The notes under the pieces: generated by a model
What the model was told of the DNA's origin: nothing
Seen by the model: the letters and a program-made list of their open reading frames with translations, nothing else
Database searches by the model: none
Translations under genes and position numbers: made by a program
From: RECM01 sp047921215
GTDB taxonomy: Bacteria; Bacteroidota; Rhodothermia; Balneolales; Cyclonatronaceae
Reading direction: 5' to 3'
Length of the DNA: 64,000 bases
Assembly (NCBI GenBank): GCA_047921215.1
Contig: JBLRWO010000011.1
Coordinates: 1-64,000, forward strand
Shown: piece by piece, positions 46,819 to 55,646 of the stretch
Numbering within the stretch: the first letter of the stretch is position 1
Layout: each line of letters begins with the position of its first letter

Positions 46819-47142
46819 CTATAGTTGTTCAAGCATTCTTTCGAGAAACAGTTTTACTTCCTTCAGGTCGCGTTCAAGACCGGGTGATAAACGGTCGTTC
46901 CCGGCCGGAGCAGTGCTGTCGTCCAGCATCTTTTTTGCCCCGCTAGTGCTGTAGCCTTTCGTCTTGACAAGATCCTTGATTTCCAGAATAGTTTTAATAT
47001 CGTTCTGGGTAAAAACCCGTTTACCCGACCTGTTTTTAGAAGGTTTAAGTTGCGGGAATATGGTCTCCCAGTACCGGATCACATGGGGTTCCACGCCTGT
47101 AATCTTGTTTACTTCACCTATACCGTAGTAGAGTTTTTTCAT
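46819..47142 (-). CDS. MerR family transcriptional regulator
   Basis: 107 residues. An N-terminal winged HTH of MerR type (YGIGEVNKITGVEPHVIRYWE, read as IGEVNKITGV then IRYWE), recognition wing with SGKRVFTQND, then a helix (IKTILEIKDLVKTKGYSTSGAKKML) and a short C-terminus. No cysteine metal site and no effector domain are seen, like the short MerR proteins common in Bacteroidota. The target is unknown; a 13-bp palindrome lies 60 bp upstream of the start in the divergent promoter. Confidence 0.9.
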   Translation of the reverse strand: MKKLYYGIGEVNKITGVEPHVIRYWETIFPQLKPSKNRSGKRVFTQNDIKTILEIKDLVKTKGYSTSGAKKMLDDSTAPAGNDRLSPGLERDLKEVKLFLERMLEQL

Positions 47143-47201
47143 TGCTCACATTTTTACTGATTTACGTAACTTCATCCCAATCCGTGAAATATAATACCAA
47201 A

Positions 47202-47214
47202 TGCGTTAAACGCA
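47202..47214. promoter_or_regulatory. Palindrome in the merR / glycosyltransferase divergent promoter
   Basis: TGCGTT-A-AACGCA, a perfect 6-bp inverted repeat with one central base, between divergent genes. It is a candidate operator, perhaps for the MerR protein. Confidence 0.35.
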
Positions 47215-47226
47215 ACCAGTCAACCA

Positions 47227-48252
47227 TTGCCTGATTCCGATATAATACCTGCCGGCACCGAGCCAGATGTAAGCATTGTGGTGCCCCTGTTTAATGAGGA
47301 TGAATCACTGACGGAGCTTACCCGAAGAATCGGCGAGGCTCTGAACGGCACCTTCTCGTATGAAATAATCTTCGCAGACGACGGCTCAACCGACACCTCC
47401 TGGCAGGTCATTACCGGCCTGGCGGCTGCCGATGAGCGTATCGGCGGGGTCAGACTCAGAAGGAACTACGGCAAAAGCACAGCCCTCGATCAGGCTTTCC
47501 GCCGGGTAAAGGGCAGGGTAGTGGTTACCATGGATGCCGATCTGCAGGATGACCCTTTCGAGGTGCCTGCCCTGGTCGGAATGATCGACAGCGGTTATGA
47601 TCTGGTAAGCGGATGGAAAAAAATACGCCACGACCCGGTATCCAAAACCATCCCGTCCCGTTTTTTCAATTTTACAACCTCCCTGGTCACCGGCATTAAG
47701 CTTCACGATTTCAACTGCGGACTCAAAGCATACCGTCGTGAGGTGGTTGAACGGCTGGAGCTCTACGGAGAAATGCACCGTTACATTCCGCTGCTCGCCT
47801 ACTGGGACGGCTATAAAAAGATCGGGGAGAAGGTGGTGAAACACCATCCCCGCAAGTACGGTGAATCGAAGTTCGGCCTGTCGAGATTCATCAACGGTTT
47901 TCTGGATCTCATCACCCTCATTTTCATAAACAGATACCTGCAGAAGCCCATGCATTTTTTCGGGACCCTGGGGGTGCTGAGCCTGGTGGCAGGCGGTATC
48001 ATTACCACATATCTTGCTGTTATGAGACTGTTTTTCGATCAGTACCTCACCAACAGGCCCATGCTTTTGTTTGGTATTCTCTTCCTTGTACTCGGGGTGC
48101 AGTTTTTTACGATCGGTCTGTTCGGGGAGATGTTGTACAAGCACAAAAACAGCGGCGATCAGCAGAAGGTGAACCTGAGCGATGAGATCAGCTCCGGGCA
48201 TAAGAGGGAAACCGGTTCACATCAGGATAATACCGGGAGTGCCATCCGATGA
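47227..48252 (+). CDS. Family 2 glycosyltransferase, polyprenyl-phosphate type
   Basis: 341 residues from TTG 47227, the only start that leaves the GT-A fold whole. SIVVPLFNEDESL near the N-terminus, DDGSTD near residue 52, DADLQDD near 101 (metal and sugar-nucleotide binding), and NCGLKAYRREV near 162 match GtrB/ArnC/DPM-type enzymes that load a sugar onto undecaprenyl phosphate. Two C-terminal membrane segments (about 235-257 and 270-292) fit. It overlaps the methyltransferase gene by ATGA, so the two are coupled and probably act in surface-glycan or lipid modification. Confidence 0.92.
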   Translation: MPDSDIIPAGTEPDVSIVVPLFNEDESLTELTRRIGEALNGTFSYEIIFADDGSTDTSWQVITGLAAADERIGGVRLRRNYGKSTALDQAFRRVKGRVVVTMDADLQDDPFEVPALVGMIDSGYDLVSGWKKIRHDPVSKTIPSRFFNFTTSLVTGIKLHDFNCGLKAYRREVVERLELYGEMHRYIPLLAYWDGYKKIGEKVVKHHPRKYGESKFGLSRFINGFLDLITLIFINRYLQKPMHFFGTLGVLSLVAGGIITTYLAVMRLFFDQYLTNRPMLLFGILFLVLGVQFFTIGLFGEMLYKHKNSGDQQKVNLSDEISSGHKRETGSHQDNTGSAIR

Positions 48253-49079
48253 GCAGGATTGCCTACGATCCGGTAAAAGACTCCTTTGCCGGCATGATCC
48301 GCGGCCGTCGCTGGCTGCGTACACTCTTCTACAAGCTGCTGAACCTTTTTTTTCTGCGCAGCTGGCATGTCAGAACAAGGGTTCGTCACTTACACGCCCT
48401 CAAATTTTCAGGACTTAAACAATGGAATGTACTTGACGCCGGATCCGGATTCGGACAGTATGACCGCTTCATGCTGCGTGAATTCGATAATGCGGTCATT
48501 CATGCAGTCGACGTCAAGGAAAGTTATCTCGAAGACTGCCGGTCCTACTTTTCCCGGGAAATCGAGGAAGGCCGTATTACGTTCGCAAACGAGGACCTGC
48601 TCAGGCTCAATGTGAGTGAAGCATACGATTTTGTGTTATGTGTTGATGTGATGGAACATATCGAAAACGATACGGCTGTGCTCTCGAACATCAGCGGGTC
48701 GCTGAAAGAGGGCGGATATTTTCTGATGCATTCACCCTCGCACCTGTCGGAAGAGGACGCCGGCGAAGGCGAGGGCTCGTTCGTCGACGAACATGCCAGA
48801 ACCGGGTATTCACGAACAGATATTGAAAAAAAACTCAGGAAAAGCGGTCTTATTCCCGTTGAAATTACCTATACCTACCGCAAATGGGGGCACATTTCCT
48901 GGATAATCATGATCAAATGGCCCATGCTGCTGCTGAACAGATTGGGGATGGGTGCAGTTGTGCTGCTGCCATTTTACTATCTCATCTTTCTACTTCCGGG
49001 ACTCATTATGATGAATGCCGACCTCAGCGTACGTCAGGATGAGGGCAAAGGCATTATTGTAATCGCGCAGAAAGGGTAG
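48249..49079 (+). CDS. Class I SAM-dependent methyltransferase
   Basis: 276 residues. SAM-binding motif I VLDAGSGFGQYD near residue 60, motif II acidic VDVKESYLE near 85, FVLCVDVMEHIEN near 130. A hydrophobic C-terminal segment (about 225-255, LLLNRLGMGAVVLLPFYYLIFLL) suggests membrane association, matching a lipid-linked or membrane glycan substrate. It is coupled to the glycosyltransferase gene. Confidence 0.88.
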   Translation: MSRIAYDPVKDSFAGMIRGRRWLRTLFYKLLNLFFLRSWHVRTRVRHLHALKFSGLKQWNVLDAGSGFGQYDRFMLREFDNAVIHAVDVKESYLEDCRSYFSREIEEGRITFANEDLLRLNVSEAYDFVLCVDVMEHIENDTAVLSNISGSLKEGGYFLMHSPSHLSEEDAGEGEGSFVDEHARTGYSRTDIEKKLRKSGLIPVEITYTYRKWGHISWIIMIKWPMLLLNRLGMGAVVLLPFYYLIFLLPGLIMMNADLSVRQDEGKGIIVIAQKG

Positions 49080-49382
49080 ATCTGTATCAGGTGGAAAATC
49101 GCCGGTGAACACATCAGGAGAACAGTGCGGGTAAACACAGCCGATATACGGCAACATTGAATAGTGACATTGATCGGAGCCGTTACACTGCGATTTAGAA
49201 CAGCGACGGGATCAAATCGGGGTATGAATCTGCGGGAACCAAATCAGTTAACTGCTCTTTAAGAAGATAAGTTTTTTTTAATGTTCCGGTAGCCGGGCCG
49301 TGCTGACCAACCACCCGCATTCGGTAAGTTCATTAAATTCAAACCCCTCAAAAATTCGTAATAACTAACCAGACAGCGCTTG
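49080..49382. other. Intergenic region before sensor kinase gene
   Basis: 303 bp, no gene. Apart from an AAGAAGATAAG stretch followed by eight T (about 49260-49279), which could be a weak terminator, nothing stands out. Confidence 0.4.
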
Positions 49383-51266
49383 ATGTCGAGTACAATCAAC
49401 GGGAAAGAGTTGCCTCAAGCAGGTAACAGCGGGCTTAGTGCCGAAATTATCGGACCATTGCTCACTGTGATGTTATTGATCCTGATTGAGTTGCTTACCA
49501 GTAACTGGCTGGCCATACACAACCCTGCTCCGCTGTACATTACTGCGATTGTCTACTCCGCATTTAAGGGCGGGCTGCGTTCTGGTCTTGTGAGTGCGCT
49601 CATAACTGTTCTGTATGCGAGTTATTACTTTTCAGAACCGGGTCAGTACCTGGTTTACTCCATCCGCAATGAACAGGATCTGGTAATCATCGCCCTGATC
49701 GCCCCTACGATTGCCGTTCTGGTGGGCATACTCAGCCACCGCAACCGGAAAGCGCAGGAAGTGGCCAATACCAACGCCATACTGAATGCGCAGTTAAAAG
49801 AGCGCAAATGGGCCGAAGAGAAAATTAAAAAGCAGAAAATTTATTTCCAGAAACTGTTTGATAACTCTCCGGAGGGCATCATCATTCTCGACGAAAATGA
49901 TGTGATACAGGATGCCAACCGTTCATTTCTCAGAATGTTCGGTTACAAGTACCAGGAGGTAATCGGGAGTACAGTAAACCAGCTTATCGTGCCTGAGGGG
50001 ATGGAAAACGAGGCATCCGATCTTACGTCAAGGGTTTCAAAGGAAGACCTGGTAGTTCAGAATGAAACCGTGAGGCGCCGTAAAGACGGGTCTCTGTTGG
50101 ATGTATCCATTCTCGGTTCTCCCATACGTGCCAAAGGTGATAAAAAAGAAGTTTATGGTATATACCGCGATATCAGTGAGCAGAAAAGATCGGAAAACGC
50201 GCTGCGGCAGAGCGAGGAAAAGTACCGGACCATTATCGAGACGATTGAGGACGGGTATTTTGAAACCAATCTGGAAGGTGACCTTGTCTACATAAACCGG
50301 GCTCTTGCAGAAATAACCGGTTACGAGCGGGATATCCTGATGGGTATGGGCCATTACCGCTATACCGATGAGGAAAATGCAGCCAAAGTCATAAAAACCT
50401 TTGTCAAGGTGTATGAAACCGGTATCCCGGAAATGGGTGTGGAATGGGAAATCATCAGAAAAAATGGTGAAAAACGCTTCGTGGAAGCATCGGTCAGCCT
50501 GAAAAGGGACCTGGCCGGCAAAGCTGAAGGTTTCCGTGGTATTGTCCGTGATGTGACCGAACGCCGCCGGGCGGCCAACCAGATCCGCGAGTCGCTTCGC
50601 GAAAAGGAGGTGCTCCTTACGGAGATCCATCACCGGGTGAAAAACAACATGGCCGTCATTTCTAGCCTGCTGTCTATGCAGTCCGATTACGTCAAGGATG
50701 AAAACTACAAGAACCTGTTCCGGGAGAGTGAAAACCGCATCCGCTCAATGGCGATGATCCACGAGAAGCTCTATCAGAATGAAACCTTTTCAAGTATCGA
50801 ATTTGGTGCCTACACCCGGGAACTCGCTGAATCGCTGACCGACTCGCTCTGTACGGATAAATCCGGGATCAGGGTTACTGTTGAAGCCGAAGAGGTATTC
50901 CTGGACATCATCACCGCCGTACCATGCGGGCTCATCCTGAACGAAATTCTCACAAATTCCTTCAAGCATGCCTTCAGCGGGCGCAGGAGCGGAGAAATCG
51001 TCGTATCGCTCACCACATCGGGCGATGAGATAAAACTGGCCGTTACCGACAACGGCAAGGGCCTGCCGTCGGAAGAGGAAATCGCCGCCAAAAGCAGCCT
51101 GGGCATGACCCTCATCGCAGGCCTGAGTGCCCAGCTCGGTGCATATCTGAAAATTGAGAGCAAAAAGGGAACCACGTTTACCCTGACCTTCCGGAAAAAG
51201 TCCCTCGACGAAGCGCTCAGCCGTGGTCAGATTCTGAAAGACGAGAAAGTCGGATTATACGGGTAA
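49383..51266 (+). CDS. PAS-domain sensor histidine kinase of the HisKA_2 type
   Basis: 627 residues from ATG 49383. An N-terminal membrane module of DUF4118/KdpD type (about 20-115) is followed by a linker coil, two PAS domains (about 155-275 and 280-395, each ending in a PAC-like EQKR/ERRR stretch), then HisKA_2 with His416 in EIHHRVKNN, and an ATPase domain with NEILTNSFKHAF and TDNGKGLP. No response regulator is adjacent, so it is an orphan. HisKA_2 kinases often respond to light or redox through PAS cofactors; no cofactor residue can be assigned here. Confidence 0.93.
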   Translation: MSSTINGKELPQAGNSGLSAEIIGPLLTVMLLILIELLTSNWLAIHNPAPLYITAIVYSAFKGGLRSGLVSALITVLYASYYFSEPGQYLVYSIRNEQDLVIIALIAPTIAVLVGILSHRNRKAQEVANTNAILNAQLKERKWAEEKIKKQKIYFQKLFDNSPEGIIILDENDVIQDANRSFLRMFGYKYQEVIGSTVNQLIVPEGMENEASDLTSRVSKEDLVVQNETVRRRKDGSLLDVSILGSPIRAKGDKKEVYGIYRDISEQKRSENALRQSEEKYRTIIETIEDGYFETNLEGDLVYINRALAEITGYERDILMGMGHYRYTDEENAAKVIKTFVKVYETGIPEMGVEWEIIRKNGEKRFVEASVSLKRDLAGKAEGFRGIVRDVTERRRAANQIRESLREKEVLLTEIHHRVKNNMAVISSLLSMQSDYVKDENYKNLFRESENRIRSMAMIHEKLYQNETFSSIEFGAYTRELAESLTDSLCTDKSGIRVTVEAEEVFLDIITAVPCGLILNEILTNSFKHAFSGRRSGEIVVSLTTSGDEIKLAVTDNGKGLPSEEEIAAKSSLGMTLIAGLSAQLGAYLKIESKKGTTFTLTFRKKSLDEALSRGQILKDEKVGLYG

Positions 51267-51282
51267 TTTTGTACTCTCAGTA

Positions 51283-51667
51283 CTACCGGTGAGAAGTTAC
51301 TTGTCACCTCTAATATGGTGTTGCCCGTTTGGGGCAAAATTACGTGCTACCGATGACAAGTCTGTCACATCCCCAATAGTGTTGCCAGTATGGGGCAAAA
51401 TTTGGGGCTACCAGTGACAAGTTGCTTGTCACCTCCAGAATAGTGTTGCCCCGTTGAGGCAAAATTAGGGGCTACCAGTGACAAGTTGCTTGTCACATCC
51501 AAAACAGTGTTGCCCGCAACGGGCAAAATTACGTGCTACCGGTGACATCTTCCCAAACCACTTCGCTGTTCAACTGTTCGCTTGTTCCGTACTTCCCCAA
51601 TTCGAAGTATACTAACTGCACAATTGGTATCACCTCCATAATTGTGCAGCCCCAAGGGGCCGAAAAT
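51283..51667. repeat. 64-bp tandem repeat array with two hairpins per unit
   Basis: Units start at 51283, 51347, 51408 and 51472 (spacing 64, 61, 64), with a truncated fifth at 51536 and a diverged sixth piece at about 51628-51667. Each unit holds two inverted repeats: GTGACAAG-TTG-CTTGTCAC (perfect in units 3 and 4) and a TTGCC...GGCAA stem (TTGCCCG-CAA-CGGGCAA in unit 4). Loop and stem lengths vary among units but pairing is kept. The 3-bp deletion in unit 2 falls inside the first hairpin. The array starts 17 bp past the kinase stop. Confidence 0.92.
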
Positions 51668-51695
51668 CGAAGTTCGGCATAACATCGTGATCTCC

Positions 51696-51716
51696 CTACT
51701 CAATACTCAATACTAT
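51696..51716. repeat. Heptamer tract upstream of enoyl-CoA hydratase gene
   Basis: CTACTCA-ATACTCA-ATACTAT, three 7-nt units, 22 bp before the hydratase start. Confidence 0.6.
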
Positions 51717-51737
51717 TCTCTATTTTACCATCAAAAA

Positions 51738-52514
51738 ATGAAGGACATCCTGCTTTCCGAAAAGAGCGGCCGCATAGCCACGATTACGCTGAACAGGCCC
51801 GAAAAAAAGAACGCACTGAATCCCGCCCTGGTCAACGCCCTCGATGAAGCTGTTACAGAGGCCTCGGCCGATCCCGATGTCAAGGTCATTCTGTTGCGTG
51901 CCGCGGGTGATGTGTTTTGTGCAGGTGCTGATCTTGAGGTGCTGAGAAACCTCAGAAACGCCTCTTACGAAGACAATCTTGAGGATTCACGCCGGCTGTC
52001 AAATATGTTTTATAAAATCCATAACAGTCCGAAAATCGTAATCGCCGCAGTGCATGGTCATGCTATTGCCGGGGGATGTGGTCTGGTAACCGTCTGCGAC
52101 CTTGCCGTGGCACGCGAAGGAGCCATGCTCGGCTATTCCGAAACCAGGATTGGTTTCGTTCCTGCCATCGTAACGCGGTATCTGATCGGTAAAACCGGAA
52201 TTACCGCTGCAAAAAAACTTCTGCTGACTGGCGAACTTATAAACGCCGGAGAGGCCGCACGCATCGGGCTGGTAACAGAATCGGCTGCAGATGCAGATTT
52301 CGAATCCAGGATCGAACACTGGGTCACCACGTTTCTTGAGAAAACAAGTGGTGATGCACTTTCAGCTGCAAAGAAACTGATTCACTACGTTTCCGACCAC
52401 CCGGCAGAAGAGTCAACCCGGTACGCCATAGAAACCAACGCGATTTCCCGTGATTCCGAAGACTGCAGAAAGGGGATAGATGCCTTTCTGTCCGGCGACA
52501 GGATCAGATGGTAA
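51738..52514 (+). CDS. Enoyl-CoA hydratase/isomerase family protein
   Basis: 258 residues from ATG 51738; the longer frame upstream only translates repeat DNA. Crotonase fold: LNRPEKKNALNP, oxyanion-hole GAD region (FCAGADLEVL near residue 62), HAIAGGCGLVTVCDLAVA near 105 and LGYSETRIGFVPA near 130. The first catalytic glutamate of classical hydratases is glycine here (GGCGL), while the second (SETRIG) is present. This pattern occurs in methylglutaconyl-CoA-hydratase-like enzymes of leucine breakdown, so LiuC-like activity is more likely than beta-oxidation. Cytoplasmic. Confidence 0.9.
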   Translation: MKDILLSEKSGRIATITLNRPEKKNALNPALVNALDEAVTEASADPDVKVILLRAAGDVFCAGADLEVLRNLRNASYEDNLEDSRRLSNMFYKIHNSPKIVIAAVHGHAIAGGCGLVTVCDLAVAREGAMLGYSETRIGFVPAIVTRYLIGKTGITAAKKLLLTGELINAGEAARIGLVTESAADADFESRIEHWVTTFLEKTSGDALSAAKKLIHYVSDHPAEESTRYAIETNAISRDSEDCRKGIDAFLSGDRIRW

Positions 52515-52658
52515 GCGTTATCTTCCCCAATACGTATATCAGCAACAGGTACTTCCGGTATTTACGAATCCTGAACGGGAACACCATCCGCATCGGCAGA
52601 AAAAATGAACCGGGTAAGGAATTGAAACGCAGCATCGTGGGTTTGTGTTCACAGGTCC

Positions 52659-54167
52659 ATGACTGATACATCCAATACCATTTACGATGCCATCGTAGTA
52701 GGCGCGGGTATGGGCGGTATGACCACCGCTGCCATGCTGGCCCGCGATGGCTATAAGGTGCTTGTGCTGGAAGCCTCCCATGTACCCGGCGGATGCAGTT
52801 CCTCCTATAAGCGCAAGGGTTTTATTTTTGAAACCGGTGCGACCACACTTATTGGTTTCGACCGGCACCAGCCGCTCAGATACCTGGAAGAGGCCACCGG
52901 AATATCCATACCGAGGGAAGAGCTGAATCCCTCCATGGCGGTGCATCTGGATGGTCATACCATAGTACGGTACAAAAATCGTGATCAATGGATTGGTGAG
53001 GCGGCCAGGGTATTCGGAAATGAAACGGGCCAGCGACGTTTCTGGGAAAAAGCCCTGTCTGTTTCCGATACGGTCTGGAAGGTTTCGGGCCGGAACCGGC
53101 ATTTCCCGCCGCAGACCGCCAAAGACTGGCTCAGGCTGGCGTTCACCAACAATCCGTTTGATGCACCCGTTTTGCGGTACGCGTTTAAATCGGTGGCCGA
53201 TGTGATGAAAGACTGCGGAGTTGATGCGCCGCTATTCCGCCGGTTTGTGGACCAGCAGCTGCTCATCACCGCCCAGTCGGTTGCAGCCGACACGCCCTTT
53301 ATGTTTGGTGCGGCCGGCCTTACCTACACCAACTACAGCAATTATTATGTGCCGGGCGGTCTGCTCAACATGGTCAACACCATCAAAGAGTTCATCGAAG
53401 AAAAGGGAGGCCGGGTTCAGACGCGCTCCCGTGTAGTAAAGGTAGAGGAGTCGAGGGGCGGCTATTCGGTGATCACGGAAAAGGGTGATGTTATCAGAGC
53501 ACAGGTCGTGGTCGGCAACATCCCGGTATGGAATGCGGCTTCAATCATGAACGGCAGGATGCAGCCCTGGTTCAACCGGATGTCGGCCCGGTACGACGAG
53601 GCCTGGGGCGCTTTTACGATGGGCGTGGTTACTACAGATTCGTACGCAGATGATCTGCCCGCTCACCATCAGCTGCATCCGGCCGGCGGTGGAAAACTTC
53701 CGGTTACGGGTGCCGGATCGGTATTTGTGTCCATGTCAAAAAGGGGTGACCATGCCCGGGCACGTGAAGGTACCAGGGTGTTAAATATTTCCTGCCATAC
53801 CGGTGCCGAAAAATGGTTCCAGCTCGGCGATACCTATGAGCAAATCCGGGAGGAAGCGGAAAGAGAAATACTCGCCCTGCTGAGGGATAAGCTACCGGGA
53901 TTCGCCGGTTCTGAAGTGCTCCTCACATTTTCGGGCACCCCGGTAACATGGCAAAACTGGGTTTACCGTCACAAGGGAAGGGTAGGCGGCCTGCCCCAGA
54001 GCATGGACCGTTCCCTGCTCGACTGGACCCCGGCCCGCACCCCGTTTCCCGGCCTGTATTTGTGCGGCGACACCGTATACCCTGGTCAGGGCATCCCGGG
54101 CGTAACTTTAGGTGGAATCAACGTATATTACATGATTAAACAGAATCACGAGATCAAAACCGATTAA
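52659..54167 (+). CDS. CrtI-like FAD-dependent oxidoreductase (phytoene desaturase/isomerase superfamily)
   Basis: 502 residues. N-terminal FAD-binding motif VVGAGMGGMTTAAMLARDG then LEASHVPGG, and C-terminal signature LYLCGDTVYPGQGIPGV with TLGGI, as in carotenoid desaturases and isomerases (CrtI/CrtISO). The substrate could be a carotenoid, but many relatives act on other lipids. No other carotenoid gene is adjacent; ispG of the isoprenoid pathway is 1.8 kb downstream. It is followed after 2 bp by the first rhomboid gene, so the three genes form an operon. Confidence 0.88.
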   Translation: MTDTSNTIYDAIVVGAGMGGMTTAAMLARDGYKVLVLEASHVPGGCSSSYKRKGFIFETGATTLIGFDRHQPLRYLEEATGISIPREELNPSMAVHLDGHTIVRYKNRDQWIGEAARVFGNETGQRRFWEKALSVSDTVWKVSGRNRHFPPQTAKDWLRLAFTNNPFDAPVLRYAFKSVADVMKDCGVDAPLFRRFVDQQLLITAQSVAADTPFMFGAAGLTYTNYSNYYVPGGLLNMVNTIKEFIEEKGGRVQTRSRVVKVEESRGGYSVITEKGDVIRAQVVVGNIPVWNAASIMNGRMQPWFNRMSARYDEAWGAFTMGVVTTDSYADDLPAHHQLHPAGGGKLPVTGAGSVFVSMSKRGDHARAREGTRVLNISCHTGAEKWFQLGDTYEQIREEAEREILALLRDKLPGFAGSEVLLTFSGTPVTWQNWVYRHKGRVGGLPQSMDRSLLDWTPARTPFPGLYLCGDTVYPGQGIPGVTLGGINVYYMIKQNHEIKTD

Positions 54168-54169
54168 TC

Positions 54170-54799
54170 TTGAATTATCAGCCCAATACGCAGTTTTCAG
54201 TATTTCCACCGGCTATAAAGCACCTGCTTATTATTAACGCCATTTTCTTCCTGGCGTTGGCCAATCCCTTCCTTTTTTACATTCTCACTGAATATTTTGC
54301 GCTTTACCCTCTTGAGTACGGCATCATGAATTTTCCGGTCGAGGGGCGGACGTTCTACCCGTGGCAGCTGGTCAGCTACATGTTCCTGCATGGCAGTCTG
54401 GGCCACGTGTTCTTCAACCTGTTTGCCCTGTGGATCTTCGGGCAGAACCTGGAAAATCTGTGGGGTACAAAAAGGTTTGTGACGTATTATTTTTTGACGG
54501 GAATCGGGGCGGGCATTATTCACCTTCTGGTGAGCGGGTCGCCGGTTATTGGTGCCTCGGGAGCCGTATTCGGCATTTTGCTTGCTTTCGGTATGATTTT
54601 CCCCAACCGGCATCTCTATATATTGTTCCTGCCGTTTCCCGTTAAGGCCAAATATTTCGTAATATTTTACGGTGTAATGGAGCTGTCGCTGGGTATATCC
54701 AGCCTGCAGACCGGAATCGCCCATTTTGCCCACCTTGGAGGGATGGTGGTCGGGTATTTCCTGATCAAGTACTGGAAATTAAGAACGAACCTTGAATAA
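54170..54799 (+). CDS. Rhomboid family intramembrane serine protease, first copy
   Basis: 209 residues from TTG 54170, 2 bp past the previous stop. Six membrane segments, the HGSLGHVFFN motif, catalytic Ser130 in GASGA and His188 in FAHLGGM make an active Ser-His dyad. It cleaves membrane proteins within the bilayer of the inner membrane; the substrate is unknown. It is followed 7 bp later by a second rhomboid gene. Confidence 0.92.
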   Translation: MNYQPNTQFSVFPPAIKHLLIINAIFFLALANPFLFYILTEYFALYPLEYGIMNFPVEGRTFYPWQLVSYMFLHGSLGHVFFNLFALWIFGQNLENLWGTKRFVTYYFLTGIGAGIIHLLVSGSPVIGASGAVFGILLAFGMIFPNRHLYILFLPFPVKAKYFVIFYGVMELSLGISSLQTGIAHFAHLGGMVVGYFLIKYWKLRTNLE

Positions 54800-54806
54800 A
54801 TAAGTG

Positions 54807-55646
54807 ATGTACCAGGAATCATTCGGCAGTGCTATTAAGAGAGGCTATTTCAACATGCCGGTAGCGATACGGTGGATCATCACCATTAATCTGGTGGTAT
54901 TTCTGCTGGGTATACTTAGCGGCACTCTCTATGGTTACCTGCTCTATCTGTTTGCCTTTGAACCGGATATGGGAACAGCCTTCACCCAGCCATGGCGGTT
55001 TGTTACCTATATGTTCCTGCACGGCAGTGCCTTTCATTTCCTGTTCAACATGCTATGGCTCTGGTGGATGGGCAGGGCCGTTGAGGATACACTCGGCCCC
55101 CGGAATTTTATGACCCTTTTTATCGGTGCCGGTGTGGGCGGGGTGCTGATCAACCTGCTGGTGATAAACCTTTTCGGGATGAGCCTGAATCCTGTGATCG
55201 GTGCCTCCGGCGGCGTTTTGGGGATTCTGGTGTGCTTTGCCATGCTCTACCCGACTGCCCCCATCATGCTTCTGTTCCTGCCGCCGATCGAAGCAAGGTA
55301 TGTGGTGGCTGGTCTGATTGCCCTGGATGTGCTTTTTATCGGGGCTGCCGACAATGTGGCCCGGCTCGTGCACCTGGGTGGCGCACTCAGCGGCTATGTG
55401 CTGCTCAAAATGTACTACAGAGGCTATAATTATGATGCCTGGATCGGCGCAACGGCAAATATCTTTAAAACATCGCGAAAACCCCGGAAATCGTCCAATC
55501 TCCGATCGGTATCGGAAGCCGAAATACTTGAGGAGACCGAACAGACCGAACTCGACCGGATACTGGAGAAAATTTCGAAAAAGGGATATGAGGGCCTTTC
55601 CGACGAAGAAAAGAAGATACTTTTCGAGCTGAGTAAAAAAAGATGA
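54807..55646 (+). CDS. Rhomboid family intramembrane serine protease, second copy with C-terminal tail
   Basis: 279 residues from ATG 54807 (a GTG lies 3 bp upstream). The dyad is Ser134 in GASGG and His189 in LVHLGGA, with HGSAFHFLFN. A cytoplasmic tail of about 80 residues (from about 200, KTSRKPRKSSN then EILEETEQTELDRILEKI and GLSDEEKKILFELSKK) is seen in many Bacteroidota rhomboids (DUF6576-like). It differs from the first copy in sequence and tail, so the pair is an old duplication with divided roles. Confidence 0.92.
   Translation: MYQESFGSAIKRGYFNMPVAIRWIITINLVVFLLGILSGTLYGYLLYLFAFEPDMGTAFTQPWRFVTYMFLHGSAFHFLFNMLWLWWMGRAVEDTLGPRNFMTLFIGAGVGGVLINLLVINLFGMSLNPVIGASGGVLGILVCFAMLYPTAPIMLLFLPPIEARYVVAGLIALDVLFIGAADNVARLVHLGGALSGYVLLKMYYRGYNYDAWIGATANIFKTSRKPRKSSNLRSVSEAEILEETEQTELDRILEKISKKGYEGLSDEEKKILFELSKKR

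Noticed and set aside
51283..51667. CRISPR array or integron attC cluster
   Set aside because: Units abut with no unique spacers, spacing is set by the repeat itself, no cas or integrase gene is near, and attC core sites are absent.
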